In this document: piece by piece, positions 1 through 9,329 of the stretch | Numbering within the stretch: the stretch's first letter is position 1 | Layout: each line of letters begins with the position of its first letter | Source: Candidatus Dormiibacterota bacterium | GTDB lineage: Bacteria > Acidobacteriota > Polarisedimenticolia > Gp22-AA2 | Assembly: GCA_035635555.1 (NCBI GenBank) | Contig: DASQAT010000029.1 | Location: 1 to 57,810 of the forward strand | Direction of reading: 5' to 3' | Length of the DNA stretch: 57,810 nucleotides | Position numbers and translations under genes: made by a program | The notes under the pieces: model-generated | Databases searched by the model: none | What the model was told of the DNA's origin: nothing | The model's input: only the letters and a program-made list of their open reading frames with translations

Positions 1-1327
<1,327 letters not shown>

Positions 1328-1376
1328 CGTACGTTCCCTCCTGATCGGGAGTGAGGTGTTGATTCGCCGGGCATTG

Positions 1377-1403
1377 CTAGCACTCGACTCAATCGAGTGC
1401 TAA
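1377..1403 (-). promoter_or_regulatory. CIRCE operator (HrcA-binding inverted repeat)
   Basis: On the minus strand the sequence reads TTAGCACTC, nine spacer bases, then GAGTGCTAG. This matches the CIRCE consensus TTAGCACTC-N9-GAGTGCTAA with one mismatch in the final base. It begins on the last bases of the -10 box of the groES promoter, so bound HrcA would cover the transcription start. Confidence 0.95.
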
Positions 1404-1432
1404 TAGTAATCAGGACCCTGGTGGCGTGTCAA
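1403..1432 (-). promoter_or_regulatory. Sigma-70-type promoter for groES-groEL
   Basis: The minus strand shows -35 TTGACA (1427-1432), an 18-nt spacer and -10 TACTAT (1403-1408). The -10 shares one base with the CIRCE element, which places the operator across the start site. Confidence 0.8.
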
Positions 1433-1517
1433 GTGGTGGGCAGGAGTCCAGGAGGCTATATTTATTGGCAGAACCTGGGTCCCCGTGCCCCGGGCGGTTT
1501 TTGGGCCGGTGGACAGG

Positions 1518-2180
1518 ATGGACACCGTGCAACCTCTGGTCGAAGTGCTCAAGTCGCTGATCGAAAGGACCTACGGCATCCCCCCGCTCATCGGTGACCT
1601 GGCCCCCTTCATCGTGGGGGACGAGGGGTTCCGCAGCCTTTACGCAGGGGTCGCCGGGGAGGGGGATCGGACCGGGGCGCGCATCCTCGTGCGCGAGTCG
1701 TCAGGCTCCCTGCGGGCCGCCTTCTATTGCCCCGATTCCCTCGTCCGCCACCTGGAACGGTTCAACCCCTTGCGGGGCCTCGGAGACGTCAACGTCCTGG
1801 AGTTCGGTGTCCTGGTGGAGGAGATCGACCACCTGGTCACCCTGGCGAGCCGGGCCTCGGAGGGGCGGGCGGTGACCCTCCTCGAGCTGGAGCACCACGC
1901 AAACGTCACGAAATACCTGGCCGTGATGCATTTTCTCGGCCGGCAGACGGGGCGCCGATGGGTGGCCGAGCCGCTCCGCCAGTGGGCGCGGCATCATCTC
2001 TTCGAGAGACTGAGCGGTGCAGACAGTGCCGCCGAGAGGAGATACAGGGAGGCGGCGCGCCTGGCCTGGCAGTACCTGAGAACCTTCGAGACCCTGGCGC
2101 CACGCGATCGCCGCATCGAGATCCGGGCCTTCCACAGGCGGCCGTTCCCGGACATCCTGCATCTGGCGACGAGGAACTGA
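1518..2180 (+). CDS. Protein of unknown function (220 aa)
   Basis: I do not recognise this family. The frame could start at ATG 1518 (MDTVQPLVEV) or at an in-frame GTG at 1485; 1518 is preferred because the upstream residues look unstructured. The protein has no signal peptide or membrane segment and looks cytosolic and helical. A central acidic stretch around LVEEIDHLV is followed by VTLLELEHHANVTKYLAV, and the C-terminus is rich in Arg and aromatics (FHRRPFPDILHL). It sits alone between the divergently oriented groES promoter and the convergent S41 protease, whose stop is only 10 nt away. Codon use matches its neighbours, so it is probably real. Confidence 0.7.
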   Translation: MDTVQPLVEVLKSLIERTYGIPPLIGDLAPFIVGDEGFRSLYAGVAGEGDRTGARILVRESSGSLRAAFYCPDSLVRHLERFNPLRGLGDVNVLEFGVLVEEIDHLVTLASRASEGRAVTLLELEHHANVTKYLAVMHFLGRQTGRRWVAEPLRQWARHHLFERLSGADSAAERRYREAARLAWQYLRTFETLAPRDRRIEIRAFHRRPFPDILHLATRN

Positions 2181-2190
2181 ACCGAAGTGT

Positions 2191-3756
2191 CTAGCGCTCG
2201 GCCGCGGCCTTCTGGTCGGCGAGCGCGGCCAGGTTCTCGGCCTGCGGGAAGAGATCGAGCGCCTTGCGCAGCTGGAGGTCGCTCTCGGAGTGCACTTTGT
2301 AGGCCTCTTCCAGGCCCCAGAGCGCCGAAAAGATAGCCTCCTTGATCTCCCCCTTGAGACGATCGGAGTTGGACTCGATGTCGGCGGGAGTCCATTTGAG
2401 CTTTCGCCCGGTCAGGAACTCCTGGAACTCCTGCATCACGGCGGGGTTGATCTCGAAGGTCCGCTGGACGCCCTTGTGCCTGGCGTTATAATCCACGGCG
2501 AAATCGAAGAAGACACGCACGCGCTCGAGTTGGTCCACGAAGGGCGGGGTCGGGTCCGCGACCACGACATCCGGGTGGATCCCGCCCCCTCCGTACACCG
2601 TGCGGCCCGCGTCGGTCCGGCGGATGTCCTTGGAGAGGTGGATCAGCTCCTCGTCGCTTTCGTCGTGGGACAGGTAGTCCTCGAGCGAGTTGTAGTCGCG
2701 CTGGATGAGGCGGCCGCTCGGCGTGTAGTAGCGGGCGGTGGTCAGGGCCAGGGCGGCGTCCTGGCTGAGGGGGTAGACCGTCTGCACGAGGCCCTTGCCC
2801 CACGTCGTCTCCCCGACGATGAGCCCGCGGTCGTGGTCCTGGATGGCACCGGCCACGATCTCCGAGGCGCTGGCGCTGAACTTGTCCACCAGGACCACGA
2901 GGGGCTGGTCCAGACGCTCGCCGGTGCCCGAGGCGCGGTACTCCTGATCCGCGCCGCTGATCCGTCCGTGCGTGTAGACGATCATCTGGTCCTTCTTGAG
3001 GAAGCGATCCGCGACCCGCACCGCCTGCTCGAGAAGACCGCCCGGATTGCGCCGCAGGTCGAGGATGAGGCGCGTCATCCCCTGCTTTTCGAGGGTCCGG
3101 ATGCGTTCGTCGAGCTCCCGGTCCGTGGTGCGCGTGAAGTTCTCGATCTTGATGTACCCCACGCCGGGACGGATCAGGAACGCCTGGCGGATGCTGTTGG
3201 TCGGTATGTCATCGCGCGTGATCGTGAAGTGCAGGACCTCGGTGTCGCCTGGCCGGGTGACCGTGATCGACACCTTCGTTCCCTTCGGCCCCTTCAGGCG
3301 CTTCAGAGCATCATCGATCGTCATGTCGAGCGTGTCCACCCCTTCGATCTGCGAAATCACGTCTCCCGCCCTGATTCCGACATTCCACGCCGGCGTCCCC
3401 TCGAGCGGGGAGATCACGGTGAGAGGCTTGTCATTGGAGGGCTTCGAGATGACGATTCCGAGACCGGAAAAGCTGCCCGACTGCTCCTCGAGCATGTGCC
3501 TGTAGTCGTCCGGGTCCAGATAGTTGGAATGAGGATCCATCGTGCGGAGCATGCCGCGGATCGAACCCTCGATCGCCACGCGGGGCTCGACCGGCTCCGC
3601 CGCCCGGGCCTGGAGGAGTCCGAGCAGGTGCGTATAGGTGGCGAGCTGTTCCCCGGTCCGTTCGGAAACCGATGCGGCGCGCCCGCCGAGCAGCCCCCCG
3701 GCGAGGCCGCCCGCGATCACAAAAGCCAGCCCCCCGAGGATCGTCTTCCGCCGCAC
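2191..3756 (-). CDS. ctpA: S41 family C-terminal processing peptidase (Ctp/Prc-like)
   Basis: A 521-residue secreted serine protease of the Ctp/Tsp family, which degrades or trims periplasmic proteins from their C-termini. Residues 1-28 form a signal anchor (RRKTILGG then a Gly/Ala-rich hydrophobic run). A PDZ domain spans roughly residues 95-175 (SGLGIVI to VTRPG) and the S41 catalytic domain follows. The Ser-Lys dyad is visible as S296 in the SASASE motif and K321 in WGKGLVQT, 25 residues apart as in E. coli Prc. The C-terminal 120 residues are helical and charged. The start is GTG at 3756, preceded by GGAGAG five bases upstream. A clear promoter lies just upstream. Confidence 0.95.
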   Translation of the reverse strand: MRRKTILGGLAFVIAGGLAGGLLGGRAASVSERTGEQLATYTHLLGLLQARAAEPVEPRVAIEGSIRGMLRTMDPHSNYLDPDDYRHMLEEQSGSFSGLGIVISKPSNDKPLTVISPLEGTPAWNVGIRAGDVISQIEGVDTLDMTIDDALKRLKGPKGTKVSITVTRPGDTEVLHFTITRDDIPTNSIRQAFLIRPGVGYIKIENFTRTTDRELDERIRTLEKQGMTRLILDLRRNPGGLLEQAVRVADRFLKKDQMIVYTHGRISGADQEYRASGTGERLDQPLVVLVDKFSASASEIVAGAIQDHDRGLIVGETTWGKGLVQTVYPLSQDAALALTTARYYTPSGRLIQRDYNSLEDYLSHDESDEELIHLSKDIRRTDAGRTVYGGGGIHPDVVVADPTPPFVDQLERVRVFFDFAVDYNARHKGVQRTFEINPAVMQEFQEFLTGRKLKWTPADIESNSDRLKGEIKEAIFSALWGLEEAYKVHSESDLQLRKALDLFPQAENLAALADQKAAAER

Positions 3757-3786
3757 TGCGTCTCTCCTTGAACGTGCTGTGGCTCA

Positions 3787-3815
3787 ATTATAGTGCCCGA
3801 TCCGGCCGGTGTAAA
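3787..3815 (-). promoter_or_regulatory. Sigma-70-type promoter for the S41 protease gene
   Basis: Minus strand: -35 TTTACA (3810-3815), 17-nt spacer, -10 TATAAT (3787-3792). It gives a 5' leader of roughly 25 nt to the GTG start at 3756. Confidence 0.75.
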
Positions 3816-3989
3816 GAAACGAGGGATGGAGGCGGCGCACGCCCCGTCGGCGGAATGACGCCCGTCCGCCGGAATCGTCGCGGACGATGGTGCTAAGATG
3901 CTGCGAAGAGACGGAGCGCCCGGCGGGAGAGGGGAAACGGGGAGAGCGTCATCGGAAGGGACGCCCATCCTCGGGAGGCGGAACAAGAG

Positions 3990-4262
3990 ATGTTCGGCTC
4001 GATAGGCGGTCCCGAGTTACTCGTCATCTTCGCAATCGCCCTGCTGATCTTCGGACCGAAGAAGCTTTCGGAGCTTGGACGCACTCTCGGCAAGGGGGTC
4101 GCTGAATTCCGCAAGGCGGCCACCGATCTGCGGGACACCCTCGATGCCGAGGTCACGCGGTCCGATTCCGCGCCTCCCAAGGAGAAGACGCCGGCCGATC
4201 CCGCCGACCAGCAGGGGGCCGCCGCGGCCATCGATGCCAAGACGCGGGACGACCGGGGCTGA
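3990..4262 (+). CDS. tatA: Sec-independent translocase subunit TatA/TatE
   Basis: A 90-residue TatA-type subunit of the twin-arginine translocase, which forms the expandable pore for folded proteins in the inner membrane. It has the expected short N-terminal transmembrane helix (GGPELLVIFAIALLIF), the FGPKKL hinge, an amphipathic helix (LSELGRTLGKGVAEFRKA) and a disordered charged tail. tatC follows after 10 nt. Only one TatA-like gene is present and no separate TatB, so this protein may serve both roles, as in minimal TatAC systems. A TatB elsewhere cannot be excluded. Confidence 0.95.
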   Translation: MFGSIGGPELLVIFAIALLIFGPKKLSELGRTLGKGVAEFRKAATDLRDTLDAEVTRSDSAPPKEKTPADPADQQGAAAAIDAKTRDDRG

Positions 4263-4272
4263 TCTCCCGACC

Positions 4273-5001
4273 ATGAGCTTCCTGGAGCACCTCGAGGAGC
4301 TCCGGAAGCGGCTGATGCGGTCAGTCTTCGCGATCGCGGGGGCATTCGCGCTCTGCCTCGGCTATTCCCGGAACATCCTGGACTATCTCATCCGTCCCAT
4401 CCGCCCCTTTCTGGGGGAGAACAAGCCCGTCTACCTCGATCTCGCCGAGCCGTTCATGCTGTACATGAAGGTGGCGTTCCTCGCGTCGTTGTTTCTCGCG
4501 GCGCCCGTGATCCTGTACCAGGTGTGGGCCTTCATCCGGCCGGGACTGTATCCGAAGGAAAGGCGCTACGCCGTACCGTTCGTGCTCTTCGCGACGGTGT
4601 TCTTCGTCCTCGGCGGCGCGTTCGGCTATGGCGTGGCGTTCCCGGTCGCGTGCAAGTTCCTGTTGAGCGTCGCGGAGGGTTTCACGCCGGCGCTGCGGGT
4701 GAGCAGCCTGTTCGCCTTCGAGAGCAAGATGATCCTGGGCATGGGGCTGGTGTTCGAGCTGCCGACCGTGGTGTATTTCCTCTCCCGGCTCGGGCTGATC
4801 ACCGCGGGCTTCCTGTGGCGGAATTTCAAATACGCCATCCTGATTATCTTTATCGTCGCGGCGGTGATCACGCCGACGCCCGACGTCGTGACCCAGTGCG
4901 TCTTTGCGGGACCGATGATCCTTCTGTACCTCATCGGCATCCTCGTGGCCCACGTCTTCGGTCGCGAGCGCGCGCCGCAGCCGGCCGCCGACGAAGTGTG
5001 A
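4273..5001 (+). CDS. tatC: Sec-independent translocase subunit TatC
   Basis: A 242-residue polytopic membrane protein, the twin-arginine signal receptor of the Tat translocase. The cytosolic N-terminus SFLEHLEELRKRL is the TatC signature region that contacts the RR motif. Six transmembrane helices follow, with the FxxPGLYPKER-type loop (FIRPGLYPKERRYA), an E in the FELP motif of helix 4, and the final hydrophobic pair ending ITPTPDVVTQ. ATG 4273 is chosen because it begins exactly at the family start. It is paired with tatA, and an LPS kinase gene follows 17 nt later. Confidence 0.97.
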   Translation: MSFLEHLEELRKRLMRSVFAIAGAFALCLGYSRNILDYLIRPIRPFLGENKPVYLDLAEPFMLYMKVAFLASLFLAAPVILYQVWAFIRPGLYPKERRYAVPFVLFATVFFVLGGAFGYGVAFPVACKFLLSVAEGFTPALRVSSLFAFESKMILGMGLVFELPTVVYFLSRLGLITAGFLWRNFKYAILIIFIVAAVITPTPDVVTQCVFAGPMILLYLIGILVAHVFGRERAPQPAADEV

Positions 5002-5018
5002 ATCCCGCGGGAGACCCG

Positions 5019-5894
5019 ATGCGCCGCGTGCCGCGCGAGCCCACGCCACACTATGTCGAGGTCCGCTCGCCCGCGGCGTTCTGGGTCGCCGGGCGCGAGT
5101 GTGCGGAAGCGATCGCGCGTGGACAGGCCGATTTCCTGTTCGAGGAACGGCCGCGCGCCCCCCTCGAAGCGGGCTCCGGTCGCGGAGGCCTGTCCCGCTT
5201 CACCCTGGCCGGGAAAGCCGCGGTGGGGAAGCGGGCGCTGCGCGGGGGCCTCTTCGGGCCGCTCCTCGGCGGCCTGTACCTGGGGAGTCGTCGCGCCCTG
5301 GACCAGGTGTGGACTTCGGACCGCCTCCGATCGGCCGGCGTGGCGACGCCCGAGATCCTGGCGGCCGGCGCGGGACGTGTCCTCGGACCGCTCCGGGCTC
5401 ACGCCATCGTGAACCGCGAGCTGACGGGCGCGCGCAACCTCCTGGAGCTGGCGGGTGAGGCGCCGGGGCCCCCTTTGCGGCGCGAGATCCTCCTGGAATG
5501 CGCCGGCCTGTTGCGGCGGATGCACGAGGCCGGCTTCCTGCACGCCGATCTGAACGTCGGCAACCTCGTGCTGGAGCGCGGCGCGGGAAAGCCGGTCCTG
5601 AACGTCGTCGATCTCGACCGAGGTCGCTTCCTGCCGGCCGTCTCGCCGCGGCAGCGTTTCAGAAACCTGGCCCGCCTGCTGCGATCGTACGAGAAATGGA
5701 TCGCGCCCCGTCTGCGGCTATCCAGGCGCGAAGAGCTTCTCTTTCTGCGGTGCTACGCGGGTCGCGACCGGGCGCTGCTGCGTCGACTCGTGACTTCGCT
5801 CTCGCGTTATCGGTCGCGGCTCGGTCCCAGGCGGATCCGCTGGCGCCACGCCGTGCGGCGCTCAAAGGACCGCCTGGCGGGGCCTCTCCAGTAG
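5019..5894 (+). CDS. WaaP/KdkA-type lipopolysaccharide core or Kdo kinase
   Basis: A 291-residue protein of the eukaryotic-like small-molecule kinase family that phosphorylates Kdo or heptose in the LPS inner core (KdkA, WaaP/RfaP). The catalytic loop is visible as LHADLNVGNLVL around residue 180, with the HxDLxxxN arrangement. The Mg-binding segment follows as NVVDLDRGRF, replacing DFG. The conserved text RNLARLLRSYEKW after it is typical of KdkA. It follows tatC by 17 nt and converges with the heptosyltransferase gene, overlapping its 3' end by 33 nt. LPS neighbours support the assignment; whether the acceptor is Kdo or heptose cannot be told. Confidence 0.85.
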   Translation: MRRVPREPTPHYVEVRSPAAFWVAGRECAEAIARGQADFLFEERPRAPLEAGSGRGGLSRFTLAGKAAVGKRALRGGLFGPLLGGLYLGSRRALDQVWTSDRLRSAGVATPEILAAGAGRVLGPLRAHAIVNRELTGARNLLELAGEAPGPPLRREILLECAGLLRRMHEAGFLHADLNVGNLVLERGAGKPVLNVVDLDRGRFLPAVSPRQRFRNLARLLRSYEKWIAPRLRLSRREELLFLRCYAGRDRALLRRLVTSLSRYRSRLGPRRIRWRHAVRRSKDRLAGPLQ

Positions 5895-6944
5895 CAAGAC
5901 CGCCGCCCGCTCAACCTCCTCGACGCCGACCTCCTCGAGGCAGAACGGCTTTCCTGAAGGCGCCGGCGGGCACTCGCGGAAGAAGTCCTGCCGGCAGGGA
6001 GAGCAGGGGTAGTCGCCGCCGACCGTGACGACGCGCCCGCCCCGGGTCGTCGGCCTCGTGCGACGGGGTGTTCCAGGACCGAAGATGCCGACGGTCGGCA
6101 CGCCGAGAGCGGCGGCCACGTGCATGGGGCCGCTGTCGTTTCCCACGAAGAGATGGCAGCGTTCCAGGATGCCGCCGCTCGTCTTGATCGACAGTCCGGG
6201 CGGCGGCACGAGCACGCGCCCGGACGGCAGGTCGCCGGCGATCTGTCTCAGGAGACCGTGCTCGGCCGCGCTGCCGAACAGGATGAGACGGGCCCCGTGC
6301 GTCTGGGCCAGGCGACGACCGAGTTCGGCGAAGCGCTGCGGGTGCCACGCGCGCGGTTCCTTCGAGGCGCCGGGATGGAAGGCGAGGAGCGGCGCGTGGC
6401 CGGAGAGGCCGGCCTCCGCCAGAAGCGTGGCGGCCAGCTCCCGGTCGACCTGGCTCAGGTGAAACGAGGGATACGGGTCCTCGATCGGGCACCCGAGGGC
6501 ACGCGCGATCCCCAGGAACACCTCGAGGTGATGCGTGTCCGCGGGCGGCGGCTCGAGCGCGTGGGTCAGGAGGAATGAGCGACGGTCCGTCGCGAGACCG
6601 ACCCGGTGGCGGGCTCCGGCCAGGAACGCCAGGGCCGCTGCCTCGAAGGCCTTCTGGAACAGGACCGCCAGGTCGAAACGCTGGCGCCGCAGCGCGGCCG
6701 CCAGCCGCACACGGCCGCGTACGCCGCGGTGGCGGCCGGCGCTGTCGTATTCGATGAGGTCGTCGTAGACCGGATCGCCCCGCAGCGTGTCGATCACCCA
6801 GCTCTTCGCCAGGAGGGCGATCCTCGCGCCAGGGTAATGCGCCCGCAGGGCGCGCACCGCGGGGGAGATCATCACCACGTCGCCGATCCAGTTGTTGACG
6901 CGGATCAGGATGCGCCGGATGCCCGACGGATCGATCGACGTCAT
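5862..6944 (-). CDS. waaF: Lipopolysaccharide heptosyltransferase II (GT9)
   Basis: A 360-residue GT9 glycosyltransferase that adds L-glycero-D-manno-heptose to the LPS inner core on the cytosolic face. The N-terminal Rossmann domain opens with RRILIRVNNWIGDVVM, where N-W-I-G-D is the family acceptor/donor motif. The C-terminal domain has the ADP-heptose-binding motif GNDSGPMHVAAALGVP and a downstream cysteine cluster (CSPC, ECPP) common in WaaF. The ATG at 6944 overlaps the stop of the preceding heptosyltransferase gene by 4 nt, indicating translational coupling. The assignment as type II rather than I rests on the NNWIGD motif and overall resemblance. Confidence 0.9.
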   Translation of the reverse strand: MTSIDPSGIRRILIRVNNWIGDVVMISPAVRALRAHYPGARIALLAKSWVIDTLRGDPVYDDLIEYDSAGRHRGVRGRVRLAAALRRQRFDLAVLFQKAFEAAALAFLAGARHRVGLATDRRSFLLTHALEPPPADTHHLEVFLGIARALGCPIEDPYPSFHLSQVDRELAATLLAEAGLSGHAPLLAFHPGASKEPRAWHPQRFAELGRRLAQTHGARLILFGSAAEHGLLRQIAGDLPSGRVLVPPPGLSIKTSGGILERCHLFVGNDSGPMHVAAALGVPTVGIFGPGTPRRTRPTTRGGRVVTVGGDYPCSPCRQDFFRECPPAPSGKPFCLEEVGVEEVERAAVLLLERPRQAVL

Positions 6945-8038
6945 CGGACGGCGACCGCCGCGCGGGGAGCGAGGGAGGACCTCAGGAGCCGGGGCGTCTG
7001 CCGGTGCGCGGCCGGGATCGCGAGGATCCGCCGGGCCGATTCGTACGCCATGTCCGGGGTGATGCCGGACGTGCGCCGCCCCGAACGCAGGACGACGTGG
7101 ACGCCGCCCAGCGGAGCGTTGAGACGCGGGTCGGTCGGACCGAACAGGGCGAGCACGGGGCATCCGACGCTCCAGGCCAGGTGCATCGGCCCTGTGTCGG
7201 CGCCGACGAACAGGGCGGCGCGCCTCAGGATGGAGGCCAGGAGTCGGAGCGAGGTCGGTGGGGCGACCTCGGCGCGACCGCCCGAAGACGCGGCGACCGA
7301 GCGCGCCAGCTCCTCCTCCCCGGGACCCCAGACGACGAGGACCAGGACTCCGGCGTCCGAGGCCAGCCGCCCGGCCAGTCTGGAGAAGTGCTCCGCCGGC
7401 CAGCGCTTGTGCCTCTGGCGCCGGCTCGTGCCCGGCGAGAGCACGACCACGGGGAGCCCTCGCGGGTTGAGGGAGCGCAGCAGGTCCTCGGCGGCGCGCC
7501 CTTCGTCGGGTCGCTCGGGAAGGATCATTTCGATGGTGTCCCCGCGGGCGCCGATCGCCTCGGCAATGAGCAGGTTCCGCTCGACCCGGTTCAGGCGGCG
7601 CTCGTGGGGGCGCACCCACTCGTTGGTGAACAGCCAGCTGAGCTCCCTGCAGTGCCCGGGCGACAATCCCACGCGGCGGGGAGCGCCCGACAGGAGGGCG
7701 AGCAGGCCGCTCTTGAGGCTTCCCTGGAAATCCAGCGCGACATCGAAGCGCCGGCGGCGCAGGTCGCGAGCCACGCCGGCCAGGAGACCCGCCAGGATCC
7801 GGGGGTGCGCGGCGTCGCGCAGCTCGCGGCGCGGAAATCGCAGGACTTCGTCGATCTCGGGATGGCCGAGAAGGAGATCGCGGGACAGGTCCTCCACGAG
7901 CCAGGCGACGCGCACGGCGGGATAGCTCGCGCGGATCAGGTGCAGAGCGGGGAGCGTCCGCAGGACGTCGCCCACCGCTCCGAGGCGGATGAGGAGCACG
8001 TGGTCGTGGTCCTCGAGGCGGCGGGTCCTGTCATCCAT
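6941..8038 (-). CDS. Glycosyltransferase family 9, heptosyltransferase I-like
   Basis: A 365-residue GT9 protein, upstream partner of the WaaF gene. It opens with VLLIRLGAVGDVLRTLPALHLIR, the LGAxGD motif of heptosyltransferase I/WaaC, and contains DFQGSLKSGLLALLSGAPRRVG, a WaaC hallmark. The ADP-heptose site is FVGADTGPMHLAWSVGCPV near residue 270. WaaC transfers the first heptose to Kdo. Its stop overlaps the next start by 4 nt. It is divergent from the Trm112-like/hldA pair, so heptose activation and transfer genes are grouped. Some paralogues act on other sugars, so the substrate is inferred. Confidence 0.85.
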   Translation of the reverse strand: MDDRTRRLEDHDHVLLIRLGAVGDVLRTLPALHLIRASYPAVRVAWLVEDLSRDLLLGHPEIDEVLRFPRRELRDAAHPRILAGLLAGVARDLRRRRFDVALDFQGSLKSGLLALLSGAPRRVGLSPGHCRELSWLFTNEWVRPHERRLNRVERNLLIAEAIGARGDTIEMILPERPDEGRAAEDLLRSLNPRGLPVVVLSPGTSRRQRHKRWPAEHFSRLAGRLASDAGVLVLVVWGPGEEELARSVAASSGGRAEVAPPTSLRLLASILRRAALFVGADTGPMHLAWSVGCPVLALFGPTDPRLNAPLGGVHVVLRSGRRTSGITPDMAYESARRILAIPAAHRQTPRLLRSSLAPRAAVAVR

Positions 8039-8081
8039 CGACCCCGGGATCTTACACCGGCGGGCCGGCGGCCCAGGCCGT

Positions 8082-8111
8082 TTGACAAGATTTTCGACCG
8101 GATGCTATAAA
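8082..8111 (+). promoter_or_regulatory. Promoter for the Trm112-like gene and hldA
   Basis: Plus strand: -35 TTGACA (8082-8087), 18-nt spacer, -10 TATAAA (8106-8111) with an upstream TG giving an extended -10 (TGCTATAAA). Confidence 0.8.
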
Positions 8112-8134
8112 TCGAGGCGTCCCACGGGAGCGTC

Positions 8135-8317
8135 ATGACGGTCGATCCGAGCCTTCTGGAGATTCTGGCCTGTCCGATGTGCAAGACCGAGGTCACCTTG
8201 ACCCCGGACGGAACCGGACTCGTCTGCCGGTCCTGCCGCCGGTGTTACCCGATCGTCGACGGCATTCCGATCATGCTCGTCGAAGAAGCGACCGTCCTGC
8301 CCGAGGATCGTCCCTGA
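8135..8317 (+). CDS. Trm112/YcaR family zinc-ribbon protein
   Basis: A 60-residue protein of the Trm112/YcaR (UPF0434) family. The start DPSLLEILACPMC is diagnostic, and two pairs of cysteines (CPMC and CRSC) form a small zinc ribbon, followed by the conserved YPIVDGIPIMLVEEA end. In eukaryotes and archaea Trm112 activates methyltransferases; bacterial YcaR homologues are small and poorly understood, often located near LPS genes such as kdsB or lpxK, as here. Its stop (TGA 8315-8317) overlaps the probable CTG start of hldA. Confidence 0.93.
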   Translation: MTVDPSLLEILACPMCKTEVTLTPDGTGLVCRSCRRCYPIVDGIPIMLVEEATVLPEDRP

Positions 8318-9321
8318 GCCGAGAGGAGAGCCGGGATCCCGGCATCGACCGGGCGCGCGCCACGGCGCTGGCGGCGCGCTTCCCCGAAATCTCGCTCCTG
8401 GTGGTCGGCGATCTGATGATCGACCAGTATCTCTGGGGGAACGTATCGCGCATCTCCCCCGAGGCCCCCGTACCGGTCGTCCGCCTCGAGCGCGAGAGTT
8501 TCCGCCTCGGTGGCGCCGGTAATGTCGTGAACAACCTGGTGGCGCTCGGCTCGCGGGCCGTGCCCGCGGGAGTGCGCGGCGACGACCGCCAGGGCGACCT
8601 GCTGGAGACGTTCTGCCGCGACACGGGCATCCCGACCGACGCGCTGGTGGTTGCCGCCGGTCGGCCCACGACCGTGAAGACGCGGGTCATCGCGCACAAT
8701 CAGCAGGTCGTGAGGGTCGACCGCGAAGTGGATTCCCCCCTCGACCCCGCGGTTGCCGGACGTCTCAAGGAGAAGGCCTTGTCGGCGCTGGCGGGCGCCC
8801 ACGGTCTCGTGGTCTCCGACTACGACAAGGGCGGGGTCTCGGCGGACCTGCTTGAGGCGATCCTCCCCGAGGCGGCGCGGCGGCGCCTGCCGGTCGTGGT
8901 GGACCCGAAGGTGCGTCTGTTCCCGCATTACCGGCCCGCGACCGTCGTGACGCCCAACACCCGCGAGGCGATGGAGGCGGCGGGCCTCCCGGCCCGTACC
9001 GAGGCGGAGTTCGACGCCGTCGGCCGCAAACTGCTGGATCTCCTCGACAGCCCCTACGTCCTGATCACGCGGGGCGAGCGCGGCATGCTCCTCGTGCGCA
9101 GGGAAGGAGGAAACCTGCGAATCGCGGCGACCGGACGCGAGGTGTTCGACGTGACGGGGGCGGGGGACACCGTCGCGGCCACGCTTATTCTTTCCCTGGC
9201 CGCCGGCGCGAGCATGGAAGAGGCGGCGCTCCTCTCCAACCGGGCGGCCGGCGTCGTCGTGGGAAGGATCGGCGCCGCCACCCTCACGGCGCGGGATCTG
9301 CTGGAGACATTCGTCGACTGA
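8314..9321 (+). CDS. hldA: D-glycero-beta-D-manno-heptose-7-phosphate kinase (HldA / HldE kinase domain)
   Basis: A PfkB-fold sugar kinase that phosphorylates heptose-7-phosphate to the 1,7-bisphosphate on the way to ADP-heptose. Motifs seen are VVGDLMIDQYLWGNVSRISPEAPVPVV, the glycine pair RLGGAGNVVNNL, and the PfkB ATP/anion-hole motif DVTGAGDTVAAT near residue 290. No nucleotidyltransferase domain follows, so this is the single-domain HldA form. There is no ATG or TTG near the expected N-terminus. I propose CTG 8314, with GAGGA six bases upstream and overlapping the upstream stop; an in-frame GTG at 8179 would give an extra 45 residues inside the previous gene. The C-terminus converges with the DUF4388 gene. 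Confidence 0.9.
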   Translation: MSREESRDPGIDRARATALAARFPEISLLVVGDLMIDQYLWGNVSRISPEAPVPVVRLERESFRLGGAGNVVNNLVALGSRAVPAGVRGDDRQGDLLETFCRDTGIPTDALVVAAGRPTTVKTRVIAHNQQVVRVDREVDSPLDPAVAGRLKEKALSALAGAHGLVVSDYDKGGVSADLLEAILPEAARRRLPVVVDPKVRLFPHYRPATVVTPNTREAMEAAGLPARTEAEFDAVGRKLLDLLDSPYVLITRGERGMLLVRREGGNLRIAATGREVFDVTGAGDTVAATLILSLAAGASMEEAALLSNRAAGVVVGRIGAATLTARDLLETFVD

Positions 9322-9329
9322 GCGGGTGT

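Noticed and set aside
2290-3771. A 493-residue plus-strand frame opposite the S41 protease
   Set aside because: No known motif; the opposite strand has PDZ and S41 motifs, a signal anchor, a ribosome-binding site and a promoter.
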